64,000 bases of DNA, taken from Clostridium omnivorum (GTDB lineage Bacteria > Bacillota > Clostridia > Clostridiales > Clostridiaceae). The first letter of the stretch is position 1. Each line of letters opens with the position of its first letter. Positions 37,801 through 47,971 of the stretch are shown piece by piece. The translations under genes were made by a program, and so were the position numbers. The notes beneath the pieces were generated by a model. The model ran no database searches. It saw nothing but the letters and a program-made list of their open reading frames with translations, and had not been told where the DNA came from. The stretch spans positions 3,931,501 through 3,995,500 of the forward strand of contig NZ_BRXR01000001.1 in NCBI RefSeq assembly GCF_026012015.1, in the 5' to 3' direction.

Positions 37801-38370
37801 ATGTGGAGTGAACAAATGATGGAAGATTATTTAAAAAAACACCTAAAAGGTGAAAGATATGAACATAGTATTAGGGTAAGAAACACTGCAATTGAATTAG
37901 CTGATTTTTTTAAAGAAAATAAAGATAGGGCAAAAATAGCTGGGCTCATACATGATTGCGCAAAAAATATGGAAGATGAGGAAATAATTAATATAATTGA
38001 AGAAAATGGGTATACTATAGATGAAGTTGAACAAAAAAGTCCAAATATTATGCATGGCTTGGCAGGAGCAATTATTGCAAAGGAAATTATGGGAGTTTAT
38101 GAACAAGATATCTTTAATGCAATTGCTTATCATACTACTGGTAGGAAAAATATGAGTGTTTTAGAAAAAATCATTTATATTGCAGATTATATTGAACCAA
38201 TGAGGAATTTTCCTGGAGTAGAGAACCTTAGAGAACTTACATATAAAAATTTGGATGAAGCTCTGTTAATGTCTTTTGATAATACAATTAAATATGTTAT
38301 AGAAAGAAAGCAGTTAATTCATTACAAAACCATAGAGGCTAGAAATTGTTTGATGACCATACTATTGTAA
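37801..38370 (+). CDS. yqeK: HD-domain diadenosine tetraphosphatase YqeK
   Basis: A 189-residue HD-superfamily phosphohydrolase that splits Ap4A symmetrically. Metal ligands are H20 (EHSIRV), the HD pair in IHDCAKN, then MHGLAG and YHTTG. Paired with nadD, as in most Bacillota. Confidence 0.93.
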   Translation: MWSEQMMEDYLKKHLKGERYEHSIRVRNTAIELADFFKENKDRAKIAGLIHDCAKNMEDEEIINIIEENGYTIDEVEQKSPNIMHGLAGAIIAKEIMGVYEQDIFNAIAYHTTGRKNMSVLEKIIYIADYIEPMRNFPGVENLRELTYKNLDEALLMSFDNTIKYVIERKQLIHYKTIEARNCLMTILL

Positions 38371-38399
38371 TGTTTGTACTGTAAATAGCAGGTGAAATA

Positions 38400-39641
38400 A
38401 TGGGGAATTTAAGAGAAAAAACAAATAGCTTTAGAAATTTTATACTTATTTTTTTATTATTGATATTATTATTGGGACTTGGTACAACGGGGTATCTTTA
38501 TTTTAACAATTTTCACTTACCTTTTAACACTGGAAAAGATAAGATAAATCCTATTGCAGTAAAAAAAGATGAGCCAGTAAATATACTATTAATGGGAGTG
38601 GATATAGGAACACCGGGCTCAACGGCCAAAAATGACCCTAAGAGAACGGATACCATCATACTTCTAAATTATAACCCTAAAATAAACGAGCTAAATATGG
38701 TATCTATACCCAGAGATACATTAATTGAGATTAGTGGTAAAAGAAGAAAGATTAATGAAAGTCATGCAATTGGTGGAGTTGCATATTTAATTGACGCGGT
38801 TCAGAAGCTGCTTGATGTACAGGTAAACTACTATGGAAAAGTAGACTACGCTGGGTTTAGAAAGATTATTGACACTTTAGGCGGAGTAGAAATGAAAATT
38901 GGCAGCAATATGGATTATGATGACGATTCCCAAGATCTTCATATACACTTCAAAAAGGGAGATGTTGTGAAGCTAGATGGTGAAAAAGCTGAAGAATTTT
39001 TTAGGTGGCGAAAAAATAATGATGGAACAGGTTTATCCGATGGTGATTTAGGAAGAATAGAAAATCAGCATGAGTTTATTTCTAAAGTTGTAGATAAATT
39101 TAAAAGTCCAGCAATAATTACTAAGATACCTTCCATTTTAAGTACTGTACCAAATTATATTGAGACTAATATGAGTGTAGAAGAAATGATTAAGCTTGGA
39201 ACTACATTTGGAAAACTTGATAAATCAAGCATCAAAGCCTCTACTTTAAAAGGGGATACTGATTATATAGATGGGATTTCCTATTTCATATATGATCAAA
39301 ATAAGAATGTACAACTACTTTCTAAATTGAATGCAAAAACCGAGATGGTAAGCAATAACAATATAATAAAAAGAGAAAATATTAAAGTTCAAGTGCTTAA
39401 TGGTACAGTGAAACAAGGCTTAGCTGCTAAATATGCCGAAAGCATTGCAAAAAAAGGCTATAGTAATACAACTACTGGAAATGGTCAAAAGTGTAAAAAA
39501 TCAAAAGTTACTGTATATGGTATGCAGCCAGAGGCAGAAAAAATAATTAAAAATGAATTTGGTATAGATAATATTGAAATAATGCCTACAAATGAACAAA
39601 ATTTTGATATAATAGTATTGCTTGGAGAAGATTATAAATAA
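38400..39641 (+). CDS. LytR-CpsA-Psr (LCP) wall-polymer transferase
   Basis: A 413-residue membrane-anchored LCP protein that ligates undecaprenyl-linked polymers to peptidoglycan. A cytoplasmic tail and one membrane helix (~13-33) precede the LCP domain (~60-230), with NILLMGVDIG, DTIILLNYNP, SIPRDTLIEI and the Arg-rich EFFRWRKNNDG segment holding the pyrophosphate-binding residues. A C-terminal LytR_C domain (~320-413) follows. In many clostridia rsfS comes next; here it is replaced by ridA. Confidence 0.9.
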   Translation: MGNLREKTNSFRNFILIFLLLILLLGLGTTGYLYFNNFHLPFNTGKDKINPIAVKKDEPVNILLMGVDIGTPGSTAKNDPKRTDTIILLNYNPKINELNMVSIPRDTLIEISGKRRKINESHAIGGVAYLIDAVQKLLDVQVNYYGKVDYAGFRKIIDTLGGVEMKIGSNMDYDDDSQDLHIHFKKGDVVKLDGEKAEEFFRWRKNNDGTGLSDGDLGRIENQHEFISKVVDKFKSPAIITKIPSILSTVPNYIETNMSVEEMIKLGTTFGKLDKSSIKASTLKGDTDYIDGISYFIYDQNKNVQLLSKLNAKTEMVSNNNIIKRENIKVQVLNGTVKQGLAAKYAESIAKKGYSNTTTGNGQKCKKSKVTVYGMQPEAEKIIKNEFGIDNIEIMPTNEQNFDIIVLLGEDYK

Positions 39642-39669
39642 GTAAATTATATCAAAGGGAGGAATTAAG

Positions 39670-40053
39670 ATGGAAAGAAAGGTAATAAATACTTCAAAAG
39701 CACCATCTGCGATAGGTCCATATTCACAAGCTATAAAGGTAGGCCAAATGCTTTTTACTTCTGGCCAAATTCCAATAGATCCTGCTACTGGAGAACTTGT
39801 AAATGACGATATCAAAAAGGCTACTGAAAGAGTAATGGAAAATTTAAAGGCAATATTAGAAGAAGCAGGTACATCTTTAAATAATGTGGTAAAGACCGTT
39901 ATATTTATTAAAGATATGAATAATTTTGCGGCTATCAATGAAGTTTACGGAAAATATTTTACAAATAATCCACCTGCAAGATCTTGTGTTGAAGTTGCAA
40001 GACTTCCAAAGGATGTACAAATAGAAATTGAAGCAGTTGCTTTAGTAGAATAA
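39670..40053 (+). CDS. ridA: RidA family enamine/imine deaminase
   Basis: A 127-residue RidA protein that hydrolyses reactive 2-aminoacrylate and related imines. The family signatures are [20 protein letters not shown] at the start and the Arg-containing [17 protein letters not shown] (~100-116), with the catalytic Arg105. The AAGGGAGG site precedes the ATG. Confidence 0.95.
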   Translation: MERKVINTSKAPSAIGPYSQAIKVGQMLFTSGQIPIDPATGELVNDDIKKATERVMENLKAILEEAGTSLNNVVKTVIFIKDMNNFAAINEVYGKYFTNNPPARSCVEVARLPKDVQIEIEAVALVE

Positions 40054-40063
40054 TTAAAAGATT

Positions 40064-40092
40064 AACTGTGCTTAAAAGCACAGTTATTTTTT
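40064..40092 (+). terminator. Terminator after ridA
   Basis: AACTGTGCT / AGCACAGTT, then ATTTTTT. Confidence 0.8.
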
Positions 40093-40105
40093 GTAGAGGT
40101 GTAAC

Positions 40106-41005
40106 ATGGACAACAAACTAATATTTGAAGTAAAAGAGTCTGAAGTAGGTATGAAACTAGGGGAATATTTAAGAAAAGTCGCAAGTTTTTCTGGAAGACT
40201 TATAAAAGGTGCTGCAATTCAGGGCAGGATAAGGATAAATGGAAATATAGTAAAATTAAATTATGTTTTAAAAAATAAAGATACAATAGAATTTGATGTA
40301 GTTAAAGAAGAAAGTCAGAATATTGAGCCTGAAAAAATGGATATAGATGTAGTTTTTGAGGATAATGATATAATTGTCGTTAATAAAAGTCCTGGTATGG
40401 TAGTGCACCCAACAAAGAGTTATCAGAGTGGTACTTTAGCAAATGGGCTTTTGTATTACTTTAAAGAAAAAGGAGAAAATTGCATAGTCCGACTTGTAAG
40501 TAGGTTGGACATGGATACTTCAGGTCTAATAATTGTGGCAAAGAATCAATTTTCTCATATGGCTTTAGCTAGAGATATGCAAAGAAAAGACTTTGAGAAA
40601 AGTTATTATGCAATTGTACATGGAAATATGAAAGATAAAAAAGGAACTATTGACTTACCTATTTATAGGGATGAAGAAGCAGGTATTAGAAGGATAATAG
40701 ACCATAGAGGTCAAAAAAGCATTACCCATTATGAAGTAGTAAAAAGTTTTAATAATGCAGATTTGGTGAGGCTAACTTTAGAAACGGGAAGGACACATCA
40801 AATTAGAGTGCATTTAAGTCATTTAGGACACCCTATTTATGGGGATAGTTTATATGGAGAAAATCAGGATGAGGATTTTATAAACAGACAAGCACTTCAT
40901 GCTTATAAATTGGCGTTTCCGCATCCAAGAACATCACAAATTACTATTTTAGAAACAGATATACCCGATGACATGAAATGTTTAATAGAAAAAATAAGTA
41001 GGTAA
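40106..41005 (+). CDS. RluA-family rRNA/tRNA pseudouridine synthase
   Basis: A 299-residue pseudouridine synthase. An S4-like RNA-binding N-terminus (~1-70; LGEYLRKVASFSGRLIKGAA) precedes the catalytic domain. The catalytic Asp is in VSRLDMDTSGL (RLD motif), with PGMVVHPTKSY before it and TGRTHQIRVHLSHLGHPI-type motif III after it. Target uridines cannot be read from the sequence. It converges on dacF, with a shared terminator. Confidence 0.9.
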   Translation: MDNKLIFEVKESEVGMKLGEYLRKVASFSGRLIKGAAIQGRIRINGNIVKLNYVLKNKDTIEFDVVKEESQNIEPEKMDIDVVFEDNDIIVVNKSPGMVVHPTKSYQSGTLANGLLYYFKEKGENCIVRLVSRLDMDTSGLIIVAKNQFSHMALARDMQRKDFEKSYYAIVHGNMKDKKGTIDLPIYRDEEAGIRRIIDHRGQKSITHYEVVKSFNNADLVRLTLETGRTHQIRVHLSHLGHPIYGDSLYGENQDEDFINRQALHAYKLAFPHPRTSQITILETDIPDDMKCLIEKISR

Positions 41006-41022
41006 GTACCTACTTATTTTTT
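40991..41022. terminator. Bidirectional terminator between rluA-type gene and dacF
   Basis: AAATAAGTAGGTA / TACCTACTTATTT perfect 13-bp stem with A-runs on the left and T-runs on the right; it overlaps the stop codon of the plus-strand gene. Confidence 0.8.
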
Positions 41023-41029
41023 AGTGTTT

Positions 41030-42247
41030 TTATCTAACTCTTTTATATCTTTTTATAAAAACTGCCATTAACAATATTATTGCAATGCCCGGAACAGCAA
41101 AGTACAATAAATTATTATTTACCTTAGAGTCACTTTTAAAGCTAAAAACAGGTTTTATTTCATGATCAATGCCGCTGGCTATCTTTAGATTACCAACTTG
41201 CTTATTGCTAAAGGTAACAGGAGTTTCTAGCAGAATATCACCAGTTTTAAAGGATCTGTCACTTAAGTTTGTTTGTGGTATTGTATAAGTAGGTACTTCA
41301 TTTGAATTTTTTTCTTTTACATAGTAAAAATCTTCGCCTGCTATAAGTGGTATGGTTAAATTTTCACTTTTATAACTCGAAATTTCATCACCTTTAGAAA
41401 ATAGCTTTTCTAATTTATAATTATTAAAACCATAGTTAAATAAATTGACGGAATCTTCAAAAAAAGTTTTGTTTTTATCATGTACTAGGGCAACAATCAA
41501 TCTTTGTCCGTTTCTTGTTGCTGCAGCTACATATGAATGCTCTGATTGAACAGTATATCCAGTTTTTCCACCAATAATACCATCGTAATAGTATCTTGAA
41601 TTTTTTTGGATTAACTTATTCTCATTCCATAAAGGTCTTTCCTCTTTATTTTTGTTTGTTGGAGCAATTTTTGTAGCTAAAGTTGTAGCAATTGTTTTAT
41701 ATTCAGGCATACTTGAAAGCTGTCTCATAATGAGAGCTAAATCTTTAGCTGAAGTTTTATGGTTTTCATTATATAACCCACTAGGATTTACAAAATTTGT
41801 GTTTTCACAACCTAATTCTTTAGCTCTTTTATTCATCAGCTTTGCAAATTCGTCCATAGAACCAGAGATGTGTTCAGCTAAAGCTTCTGCACAATCATTA
41901 GCTGATGGGAGTAACAAACCATATAGTAAATCTCTTACAGTTAACTGTTCACCCTCAAATATATAGATTTTACTTCCATCTGCAAAAGGAGGATTCTTTC
42001 CAACAGTAACGATATCATCTAAGTTGCATTTTTCTAAGGTTAATAGTGCAGTCATAATCTTAGTAGTTGATGCAGGTGGAAAAGCAGCGTTCATATTTTT
42101 AGAATATAGAATTTCCCCAGTAGCTGCATCCATTAAAACTGCGCCTTCAGCAGATACTGTTGGTTCAGGTTCTTTTGCTAAAACCTTTAAATTTATATTA
42201 GAAAAAATAATAATTGACGATAATAAAATAGTTAAAAACTTTTTCAT
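41030..42247 (-). CDS. dacF: D-alanyl-D-alanine carboxypeptidase (DacF type)
   Basis: A 405-residue low-molecular-weight PBP (S11) that trims the pentapeptide stem. The signal peptide is at ~1-24; the active site motifs are S60-x-x-K63 (ASTTK), S115-x-N117 (PSANDCAE) and K228-T-G (GGKTGYT). A C-terminal PBP5-like domain precedes an anchor helix (~382-400) with basic residues after it. Divergent from comEA. DacF homologues act in sporulation or vegetative wall maturation. Confidence 0.93.
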   Translation of the reverse strand: MKKFLTILLSSIIIFSNINLKVLAKEPEPTVSAEGAVLMDAATGEILYSKNMNAAFPPASTTKIMTALLTLEKCNLDDIVTVGKNPPFADGSKIYIFEGEQLTVRDLLYGLLLPSANDCAEALAEHISGSMDEFAKLMNKRAKELGCENTNFVNPSGLYNENHKTSAKDLALIMRQLSSMPEYKTIATTLATKIAPTNKNKEERPLWNENKLIQKNSRYYYDGIIGGKTGYTVQSEHSYVAAATRNGQRLIVALVHDKNKTFFEDSVNLFNYGFNNYKLEKLFSKGDEISSYKSENLTIPLIAGEDFYYVKEKNSNEVPTYTIPQTNLSDRSFKTGDILLETPVTFSNKQVGNLKIASGIDHEIKPVFSFKSDSKVNNNLLYFAVPGIAIILLMAVFIKRYKRVR

Positions 42248-42371
42248 TTTTGCCTCCTAAAACGATACTAATAAAAGTATATCAAAAAAGTTTTAAATAA
42301 GCGACAAAAATTTTATAATATGTCAATAATTTAGATAGATGATATGGTTTTATAATATATGGAGGTCATTT

Positions 42372-42965
42372 ATGAGAGAAAAAAAGAAGATAATTGGATC
42401 AATAGTCATTTTAATAGTATTTTTTGCGTTTTTGGTTGTAGGGTATTTTATATCCAGACCTAAGGCACATAATCCAAATGAGAATGATATATTTGTAGAT
42501 AGTCAATCTGTGGAAAAACAGGATGCTAAATTAATAACGGTATGCATAGAAGGTGAAGTTAAATCACCTGGTGTATACAAATTAGAAACAGGCAGCATTG
42601 TACAAGAACTAGTTAAGAAGGCTGGGGGATTTACTGAAAATGCAGATAAAAACCCGAAGCTTAATTTGGCAAGAAAGCTTAAGGATGAGGACTTTATTTA
42701 TATTGATAAAAAAGGGGAAACTGCCAATAATAGCTTAAAGTCAAGTGCTTCAAATGCATCAAAGGTTGAAGATAAAGTTAATATTAACACTGCAACTTTA
42801 GACGAATTAGATAAGGTAAGTGGAATAGGTCCTGTGACAGCTCAAAAAATAATAGATTATAGAGATAAGAATGGTTATTTTAATACCATTGAAGATTTAA
42901 AAAAAATTGGTGGAATTGGAGATAAGACAATAAATAAATTTAGGGATAAGGTAGACATTAGATAG
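42372..42965 (+). CDS. comEA: ComEA-like DNA-binding protein
   Basis: A 197-residue membrane-anchored protein with an N-terminal helix (~7-28), an SLBB domain (~55-105; TVCIEGEVKSPGVY) and a C-terminal double helix-hairpin-helix (~132-197) with VNINTATLDELDKVSGIG, VTAQKIIDYR and FNTIEDLKKIGGIG. ComEA binds incoming DNA in transformation. ATG 42372 follows GGAGGT; the upstream in-frame ATG at 42339 has no such site. The matching ComEC gene lies 9.6 kb away. Confidence 0.92.
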   Translation: MREKKKIIGSIVILIVFFAFLVVGYFISRPKAHNPNENDIFVDSQSVEKQDAKLITVCIEGEVKSPGVYKLETGSIVQELVKKAGGFTENADKNPKLNLARKLKDEDFIYIDKKGETANNSLKSSASNASKVEDKVNINTATLDELDKVSGIGPVTAQKIIDYRDKNGYFNTIEDLKKIGGIGDKTINKFRDKVDIR

Positions 42966-43107
42966 CTATTATTATAAAATTATTTTGAAGATTTACAAAA
43001 GAAGAGCACTCTCAAATAGGATAATTAATAGTTATGCATTTTATTGGATGCAGGTTAAAGTAATAATTATATCTATTGGGAGGCTATGATTAAGAAGGAG
43101 GGTTAAT

Positions 43108-44136
43108 ATGGATAAGAGATTAACTGAAATGACAAGAACCTCCGGGTGAGCAGCCAAAATAGGGCCGGAGACCCTTTCGAATATACTAAGTAAATTACCT
43201 AAAATGGAAGATAAAAACTTGATTGTGGGAATTGAAACCTCAGATGATGCAGCTGTTTACAAATTAAATGATGAAATGGCTACTATACAAACATTAGACT
43301 TTTTTACACCTGTTGTTGATGATCCATATACTTATGGACAGATAGCTGCAGCTAATTCTCTAAGTGATGTATATGCCATGGGTGGTAAGCCAATTATGGC
43401 CTTGAACATTGTATGTTTTCCAACTTGTTTATCCATGGATATCTTAGGAGAAATTCTAAGAGGTGGAGCAGACAAAGTAATTGAAGCAGGAGCAGTAGTA
43501 GTAGGTGGGCATACTGTTGATGATAATGAACCAAAGTTTGGTTTATCAGTTACAGGAATAGTTCATCCACAGAAGGTTTTAAAAAATTGCGGATGCAAAG
43601 TAGGAGAAGTAATTATTTTAACAAAACCTCTAGGTACAGGAATAATAAATACAGCTATAAAGGGAGAAGTAGCTTCTAAAGATGCTTATAATACCGCTGT
43701 AGAAGTAATGGCGACATTGAATAAATATGCTGCAGAAATAATTACAAAATATCCTATAAGTGCCTGCACAGATATTACTGGCTTTGGGATAATGGGACAT
43801 GGATATGAGATGGCCAGCGGCTCAAATGTGACACTAAAGCTATTTAAAGATAAAATTCCTTATATAAATGAAGCTAAAGAATATGCAGAGATGGGACTTG
43901 TACCTGAAGGAAGCTACAACAACAGGACTTATTTGCAAGGAAAATATGAGTTAAGAGATGTTCCTGAGTGGATGGAAGATATTTTATTTGACCCACAAAC
44001 TTCAGGAGGACTTCTGTTTAGCTGCTCAGAAGATGAAAGTGAAAAAATACTTAAAGAATTAAATGAGCTTAAGTTAAAATCATCAATTGTTGGAAAAGTA
44101 TTACCTTACGAAGAAAGCTATATTGTTGTAGAATAA
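43108..44136 (+). CDS. selD: Selenide, water dikinase SelD, itself a selenoprotein
   Basis: A 342-residue enzyme making selenophosphate from selenide and ATP. Reading from ATG 43108 (AAGGAGGG upstream), codon 14 is TGA (43147-43149) in the context TSG-U-AAKIGP, exactly where other SelD proteins carry the catalytic Cys or Sec. The adjacent Lys (AAKI) is the conserved catalytic Lys. Downstream come the ATP-binding TLDFFTPVVDDPYTYGQIAA, GGHTVDD and TDITGFGIMGH motifs. Standard gene calling would start at ATG 43204 and lose 32 residues including the active site. selA follows 58 bp downstream. Confidence 0.95.
43138..43178 (+). promoter_or_regulatory. Candidate bacterial SECIS hairpin in selD
   Basis: The sequence around the TGA codon can fold: CTCCGG just before it pairs with CCGGAG about 25 nt downstream, and AGGG...CCCT gives an alternative stem just after it. 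SelB recognises such a hairpin directly 3' of UGA. I did not compute the fold, so the exact pairing is uncertain. Confidence 0.55.
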
Positions 44137-44194
44137 TAAGCTTAGCATTGTGCTAATTATTATTCATTAATACTGTGAAAGGCAGGTTAAAGGG

Positions 44195-45583
44195 ATGGAG
44201 AAAAAAGAACTTCTTAGAGCATTGCCTAAAGTAGATGAGCTTTTGAACGAAGAAGTGGTTAAAATGTCTCTGGACAAAGCAATGAGGATTTTTGTTATAG
44301 AATCTTTGAGAGAAAGTATAGATAAGTATAGAAAAGAAATTTTAGACGGAAAGATCAGTGAGTTTTCTAAACAAGATATATTACAGTGTTTTGATAATAT
44401 TTTAAAACACAAAAATGATCCTAACTTGAAAAGTGTGATAAATGCTACTGGTGTTATTATCCATACTAATTTAGGGAGATCTTTGCTGTGCAAAGAAGCT
44501 GCTCTAAATGTATTAAGAGTTGCAGAAAACTACAATAATTTAGAATACAATCTTGAAGGCGGTCAAAGAGGCTCAAGGTATGAGCATGTTGAAGATTTGA
44601 TTGTAAAAATAACTGGTGCTGAAGCAGCAATGGTGGTTAACAATAATGCAGCAGCAGTTATGCTTGTATTAAGTACACTCTGTAAAGAAAAGCAGGCAGT
44701 TGTATCAAGAGGTCAGCTAGTTGAAATTGGAGGTTCCTTTAGAATACCAGATGTTATGAGTTTCAGTGGAGCAGAGCTAATTGAAGTTGGTACTACTAAT
44801 AGGACACATCTATATGATTATGAAAATAATATAAATGAAAACACAGGGGTATTACTTAAGGTACATACATCTAATTTTAAAATTATGGGATTTACCGAGG
44901 AGGTAGGAATTGAAGAACTTGTGGAACTAGGCTGCAAATATAAGATTCCTGTTGTAGAGGATATAGGAAGCGGAGTGCTAATTGATTTTTCAAAATATGG
45001 TTTTACCCATGAACCAACTGTTCAGGAAAGCATAAGAAAAGGAATAGATGTGGTTACCTTCAGCGGAGATAAAATGCTTGGAGGACCACAAGCTGGAATT
45101 ATAGCTGGAAAGAAAGAATACATAGATAGAATTAAAAAGAATCAACTTACACGCGCATTAAGAATAGATAAGATGACACTAGCAGCATTGGAAGGGACCC
45201 TAAAATTCTATCTTGACGAAAAAGAAGCAGTAAAACACTTGCCTACTTTATACATGATTTTGAGTTCCAAGGAAGAACATAAGAAAAGAGCTCATAAATT
45301 AAAGAATAAACTTCAAAAAGAAATAAATAATATTAATTTTACCATAGATCAGGATTTCTCAATGGTAGGTGGAGGTTCTATGCCTACAGAGAGAATACAA
45401 ACCTATGTTATAAAGGCAAAATGTGATGAAATAACACCTGAACAGATGGAATTGAAGTTAAGAAAAAATTCTACTCCAATTATAGTTAGAGTTTTTAATG
45501 GAGAAATAATAATGGACCTTAGAACTATAAAGGATAGTGATTTTGAAGTTATAGTTGAGGCCTTTAGGAATATTACAGTATAG
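44195..45583 (+). CDS. selA: L-seryl-tRNA(Sec) selenium transferase
   Basis: A 462-residue PLP enzyme that converts seryl-tRNA(Sec) to selenocysteyl-tRNA(Sec) using selenophosphate. The PLP Lys is K293 in [13 protein letters not shown]. Other conserved blocks are [14 protein letters not shown] (~83-96), [18 protein letters not shown] (~171-188) and VEDIGSGVL. The length is normal. The gene lies 58 bp after selD, and selB starts 13 bp after its stop. Confidence 0.96.
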   Translation: MEKKELLRALPKVDELLNEEVVKMSLDKAMRIFVIESLRESIDKYRKEILDGKISEFSKQDILQCFDNILKHKNDPNLKSVINATGVIIHTNLGRSLLCKEAALNVLRVAENYNNLEYNLEGGQRGSRYEHVEDLIVKITGAEAAMVVNNNAAAVMLVLSTLCKEKQAVVSRGQLVEIGGSFRIPDVMSFSGAELIEVGTTNRTHLYDYENNINENTGVLLKVHTSNFKIMGFTEEVGIEELVELGCKYKIPVVEDIGSGVLIDFSKYGFTHEPTVQESIRKGIDVVTFSGDKMLGGPQAGIIAGKKEYIDRIKKNQLTRALRIDKMTLAALEGTLKFYLDEKEAVKHLPTLYMILSSKEEHKKRAHKLKNKLQKEINNINFTIDQDFSMVGGGSMPTERIQTYVIKAKCDEITPEQMELKLRKNSTPIIVRVFNGEIIMDLRTIKDSDFEVIVEAFRNITV

Positions 45584-45596
45584 TGGAGATGGGAAG

Positions 45597-47504
45597 ATGA
45601 AACATATAATTGTTGGTACAGCAGGGCATATAGATCATGGCAAAACCACACTAATAAAAGCGTTAACAGGTAGAGAAACTGATACATTAAAAGAAGAAAA
45701 AGAAAGAGGGATATCCATTAATTTGGGATTTACTTTTTTTGATCTTCCTTCTGGCAGAAGAGCAGGAATTATCGATGTACCAGGACATGAAAAATTTATT
45801 AAAAATATGCTTGCTGGCATAAGCAGCGTGGATTTAGTTTTACTTGTTATAGCTGCTGATGAAGGAATAATGCCACAGACTAGGGAACACTTTGAAATTC
45901 TTCAACTTTTAAATGTTAAAAAGGGAATAATTGTGCTTACTAAGGCAGACATGGTAGATCAAGAATGGCTTGAAATGATAAAAGAAGATGTAAAAAATGA
46001 ATTTAAAAACACCTTTTTAGAAAATGCACCACTGCATGCAGTGTCTTCAAAAACAGGGGCTGGTATTCAGGAACTTATAGCTGAAATAGATAAAGCTACT
46101 GAACAAGTTGAAGCTAAGGATACTGAGGGACATTTTAGGCTGACGGTGGATAGAGTATTTTCCGTAAGCGGCTTTGGCACAGTAATAACTGGAACAATAA
46201 TAAGTGGAAGAATTAATGAAGGAGAGACTGTTCAAATATATCCTTCAAATATAGTTACAAAGGTAAGGGGAATCCAGGTACATGAAAGTTCTGTTAAATT
46301 TGCTGAGGCTGGGCAGAGATGTGCAATTAATCTTGCTAATGTAAAGGTAGACGAAATAACAAGGGGCGACGTAATATCAAAAGAAAATCTTATGGAACCT
46401 TCTATGATCGTGGATGCATCCTTATACTATTTAAAAAATGCAGAAAAACCTTTAGAAAATAGGCAGAGGGTAAGGTTATATCATGGTACAAGTGAAATTC
46501 TTTGCAGGGTTATTTTGCTTGATAAAGAAGAACTAAACCCTGGAGAGAGTGGGTATGTGCAATTAAGGCTAGAAGCGCCACTTACAGCACAAAGAGGAGA
46601 CAGATTCGTTATAAGAAGTTACTCTCCTATGGACACAATTGGTGGAGGGGTAATAATTGAACCTGTTTCAAAAAAAGCTAAAAGATTTGATAGTGGATAT
46701 ATCGAAGAAATAAAGATAAAAGAGAGTGGAAAAAGTGAGAATATAATTGAAAACACAGTATATAATTTAAGTGAGTCTTTTCCAGAGGTCTCAAGCATCC
46801 TAAAGTCTTTAGGAAAAAATGAAGAAGCTATTGAAGATAAATTGAATGAACTTGTTAAAGACAGAAAAGTTGTAAGGCTGACTTCTCTTGATAAAGTTAT
46901 ATATGTTCATAATAAATATTTAAAAGAAAAGGCTGAAAAGCTTGAAGAAATTCTTATTAAATACCATAAGGATAATCCACTTAAAGCAGGCATGCCAAAA
47001 GAGGAAGTTAAGAATAAAATATTCGGAAAGAGCATTAAGCAAAAGACTTATGATGAGATACTTAATATATTTGCTGAAAGAAACAATATAAGAATAAATG
47101 GTACCTTTATAGCAAATTTCAATTTTGAAATTAACTATACAAAGGAACAACTCCGAATAAAAGATAAAATTGCAGCTGCTTTTGATGAAGGAAAATATAT
47201 GCCTCCCAAATATGAGGACTTACTTGCAGGTGAAAAAGATAAAAAGAATTTTAAGATGGTATATGATTCATTGCTTGATACCGGAGTTTTAGTTAAGGCA
47301 TCAGAGGATTGTATTATATTAAAAGAATACTATGAAGCTTCAAAGTCAATGGTAATTGAATTTATAAAAGAAAATCAAAGTATTACTGCAGCACAGGCAA
47401 GAGATCTATTTAATACAAGCAGAAAATATGCTGTTGCACTATTAGAACATTTTGATAGCATAAAGCTTACAAAGAGACTAGAAGATAATAGAGTGCTTTA
47501 TTAA
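45597..47504 (+). CDS. selB: Selenocysteine-specific elongation factor SelB
   Basis: A 635-residue GTPase that delivers Sec-tRNA(Sec) to UGA codons followed by a SECIS hairpin. The EF-Tu-like N-terminus has G1 [10 protein letters not shown]3 DVPGHEKFI and G4 TKAD; the C-terminal ~250 residues form the winged-helix repeats that bind the SECIS RNA. ATG 45597 has GGAGATGGGAAG in front; the frame upstream lies inside selA. Together with selD, selA and the tRNA gene downstream the whole Sec pathway is in one locus. Confidence 0.95.
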   Translation: MKHIIVGTAGHIDHGKTTLIKALTGRETDTLKEEKERGISINLGFTFFDLPSGRRAGIIDVPGHEKFIKNMLAGISSVDLVLLVIAADEGIMPQTREHFEILQLLNVKKGIIVLTKADMVDQEWLEMIKEDVKNEFKNTFLENAPLHAVSSKTGAGIQELIAEIDKATEQVEAKDTEGHFRLTVDRVFSVSGFGTVITGTIISGRINEGETVQIYPSNIVTKVRGIQVHESSVKFAEAGQRCAINLANVKVDEITRGDVISKENLMEPSMIVDASLYYLKNAEKPLENRQRVRLYHGTSEILCRVILLDKEELNPGESGYVQLRLEAPLTAQRGDRFVIRSYSPMDTIGGGVIIEPVSKKAKRFDSGYIEEIKIKESGKSENIIENTVYNLSESFPEVSSILKSLGKNEEAIEDKLNELVKDRKVVRLTSLDKVIYVHNKYLKEKAEKLEEILIKYHKDNPLKAGMPKEEVKNKIFGKSIKQKTYDEILNIFAERNNIRINGTFIANFNFEINYTKEQLRIKDKIAAAFDEGKYMPPKYEDLLAGEKDKKNFKMVYDSLLDTGVLVKASEDCIILKEYYEASKSMVIEFIKENQSITAAQARDLFNTSRKYAVALLEHFDSIKLTKRLEDNRVLY

Positions 47505-47522
47505 AAGAAATTGATGTATAAT

Positions 47523-47553
47523 TTGAATTCCCTTCAAAATGAAGGGAATTCAA
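47523..47553. terminator. Hairpin after selB
   Basis: Perfect 13-bp stem TTGAATTCCCTTC / GAAGGGAATTCAA, followed by A-rich rather than T-rich sequence, so it is a weak terminator at best on this strand. Confidence 0.5.
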
Positions 47554-47565
47554 TAAAATAATATA

Positions 47566-47594
47566 TTTACAACTTAGCAGTGCTGTGATATAAT
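47566..47594 (+). promoter_or_regulatory. Promoter of tRNA-Sec
   Basis: TTTACA (47566-47571), 17-bp spacer, TATAAT (47589-47594), about 27 nt before the mature tRNA 5' end. It shows that selC has its own transcription start. Confidence 0.75.
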
Positions 47595-47621
47595 TCATTT
47601 GTTCTTAAATTAATCTAATAT

Positions 47622-47718
47622 GGGAGTAGATGGGTGCTGGTGTGCCCGCCAGTCTTCAAAACTGTGTTGTCGTGCTAAGACCACGATGGGTGTGTTCGAT
47701 TCACACATACTCCCGCCA
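47622..47718 (+). tRNA. selC: tRNA-Sec (anticodon TCA)
   Basis: A 97-nt gene, longer than ordinary tRNAs. It has an extended acceptor stem (GGGAGTA with TACTCCC), a long D-stem (GGGTGCTGGTGTGCCC), an anticodon loop CTTCAAA with TCA at 47656-47658, a long variable arm (GTCGTGCTAAGACCACGAT) and an encoded CCA. It reads UGA as selenocysteine and completes the selDAB locus. Confidence 0.96.
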
Positions 47719-47726
47719 AATAAAAA

Positions 47727-47768
47727 GCCACCAAACTTGTGAAATGAAAGTTTCTATAGTTTGGTGGT
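47727..47768 (+). terminator. Terminator after tRNA-Sec
   Basis: GCCACCAAACT pairs with AGTTTGGTGGT around a 20-nt loop; TATTTTTT follows shortly after. The remaining 200 bp up to the next gene contain nothing else recognisable. Confidence 0.7.
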
Positions 47769-47971
47769 TAAAGTATTTTTTGATGAAAATTTACTCTTTT
47801 TACTATGTTAAAAATAAGTTTATATGATAAGTAAATAAAATATATGAAGAAAAATTCATACAGGTATGTAAATAATCACCATGATGTTATATAATTTATA
47901 TGTTTGATTGTTTGTTAAAAAAATGACATTAATAATTTTTTACATTTACATAAAATAAGGAGGTAAGATGT

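Noticed and set aside
39501-39938. Minus-strand open frame of 145 codons over the LCP end and ridA
   Set aside because: Overlaps two well-supported genes and has no recognisable motif.
43108-43203. Frameshift or nonsense mutation in selD
   Set aside because: The TGA is in frame at the known Sec position and the Sec machinery is encoded next door, so recoding explains it.
47630-47827. Open frame of 65 codons over tRNA-Sec
   Set aside because: Its first half is the tRNA gene and its second half the terminator.
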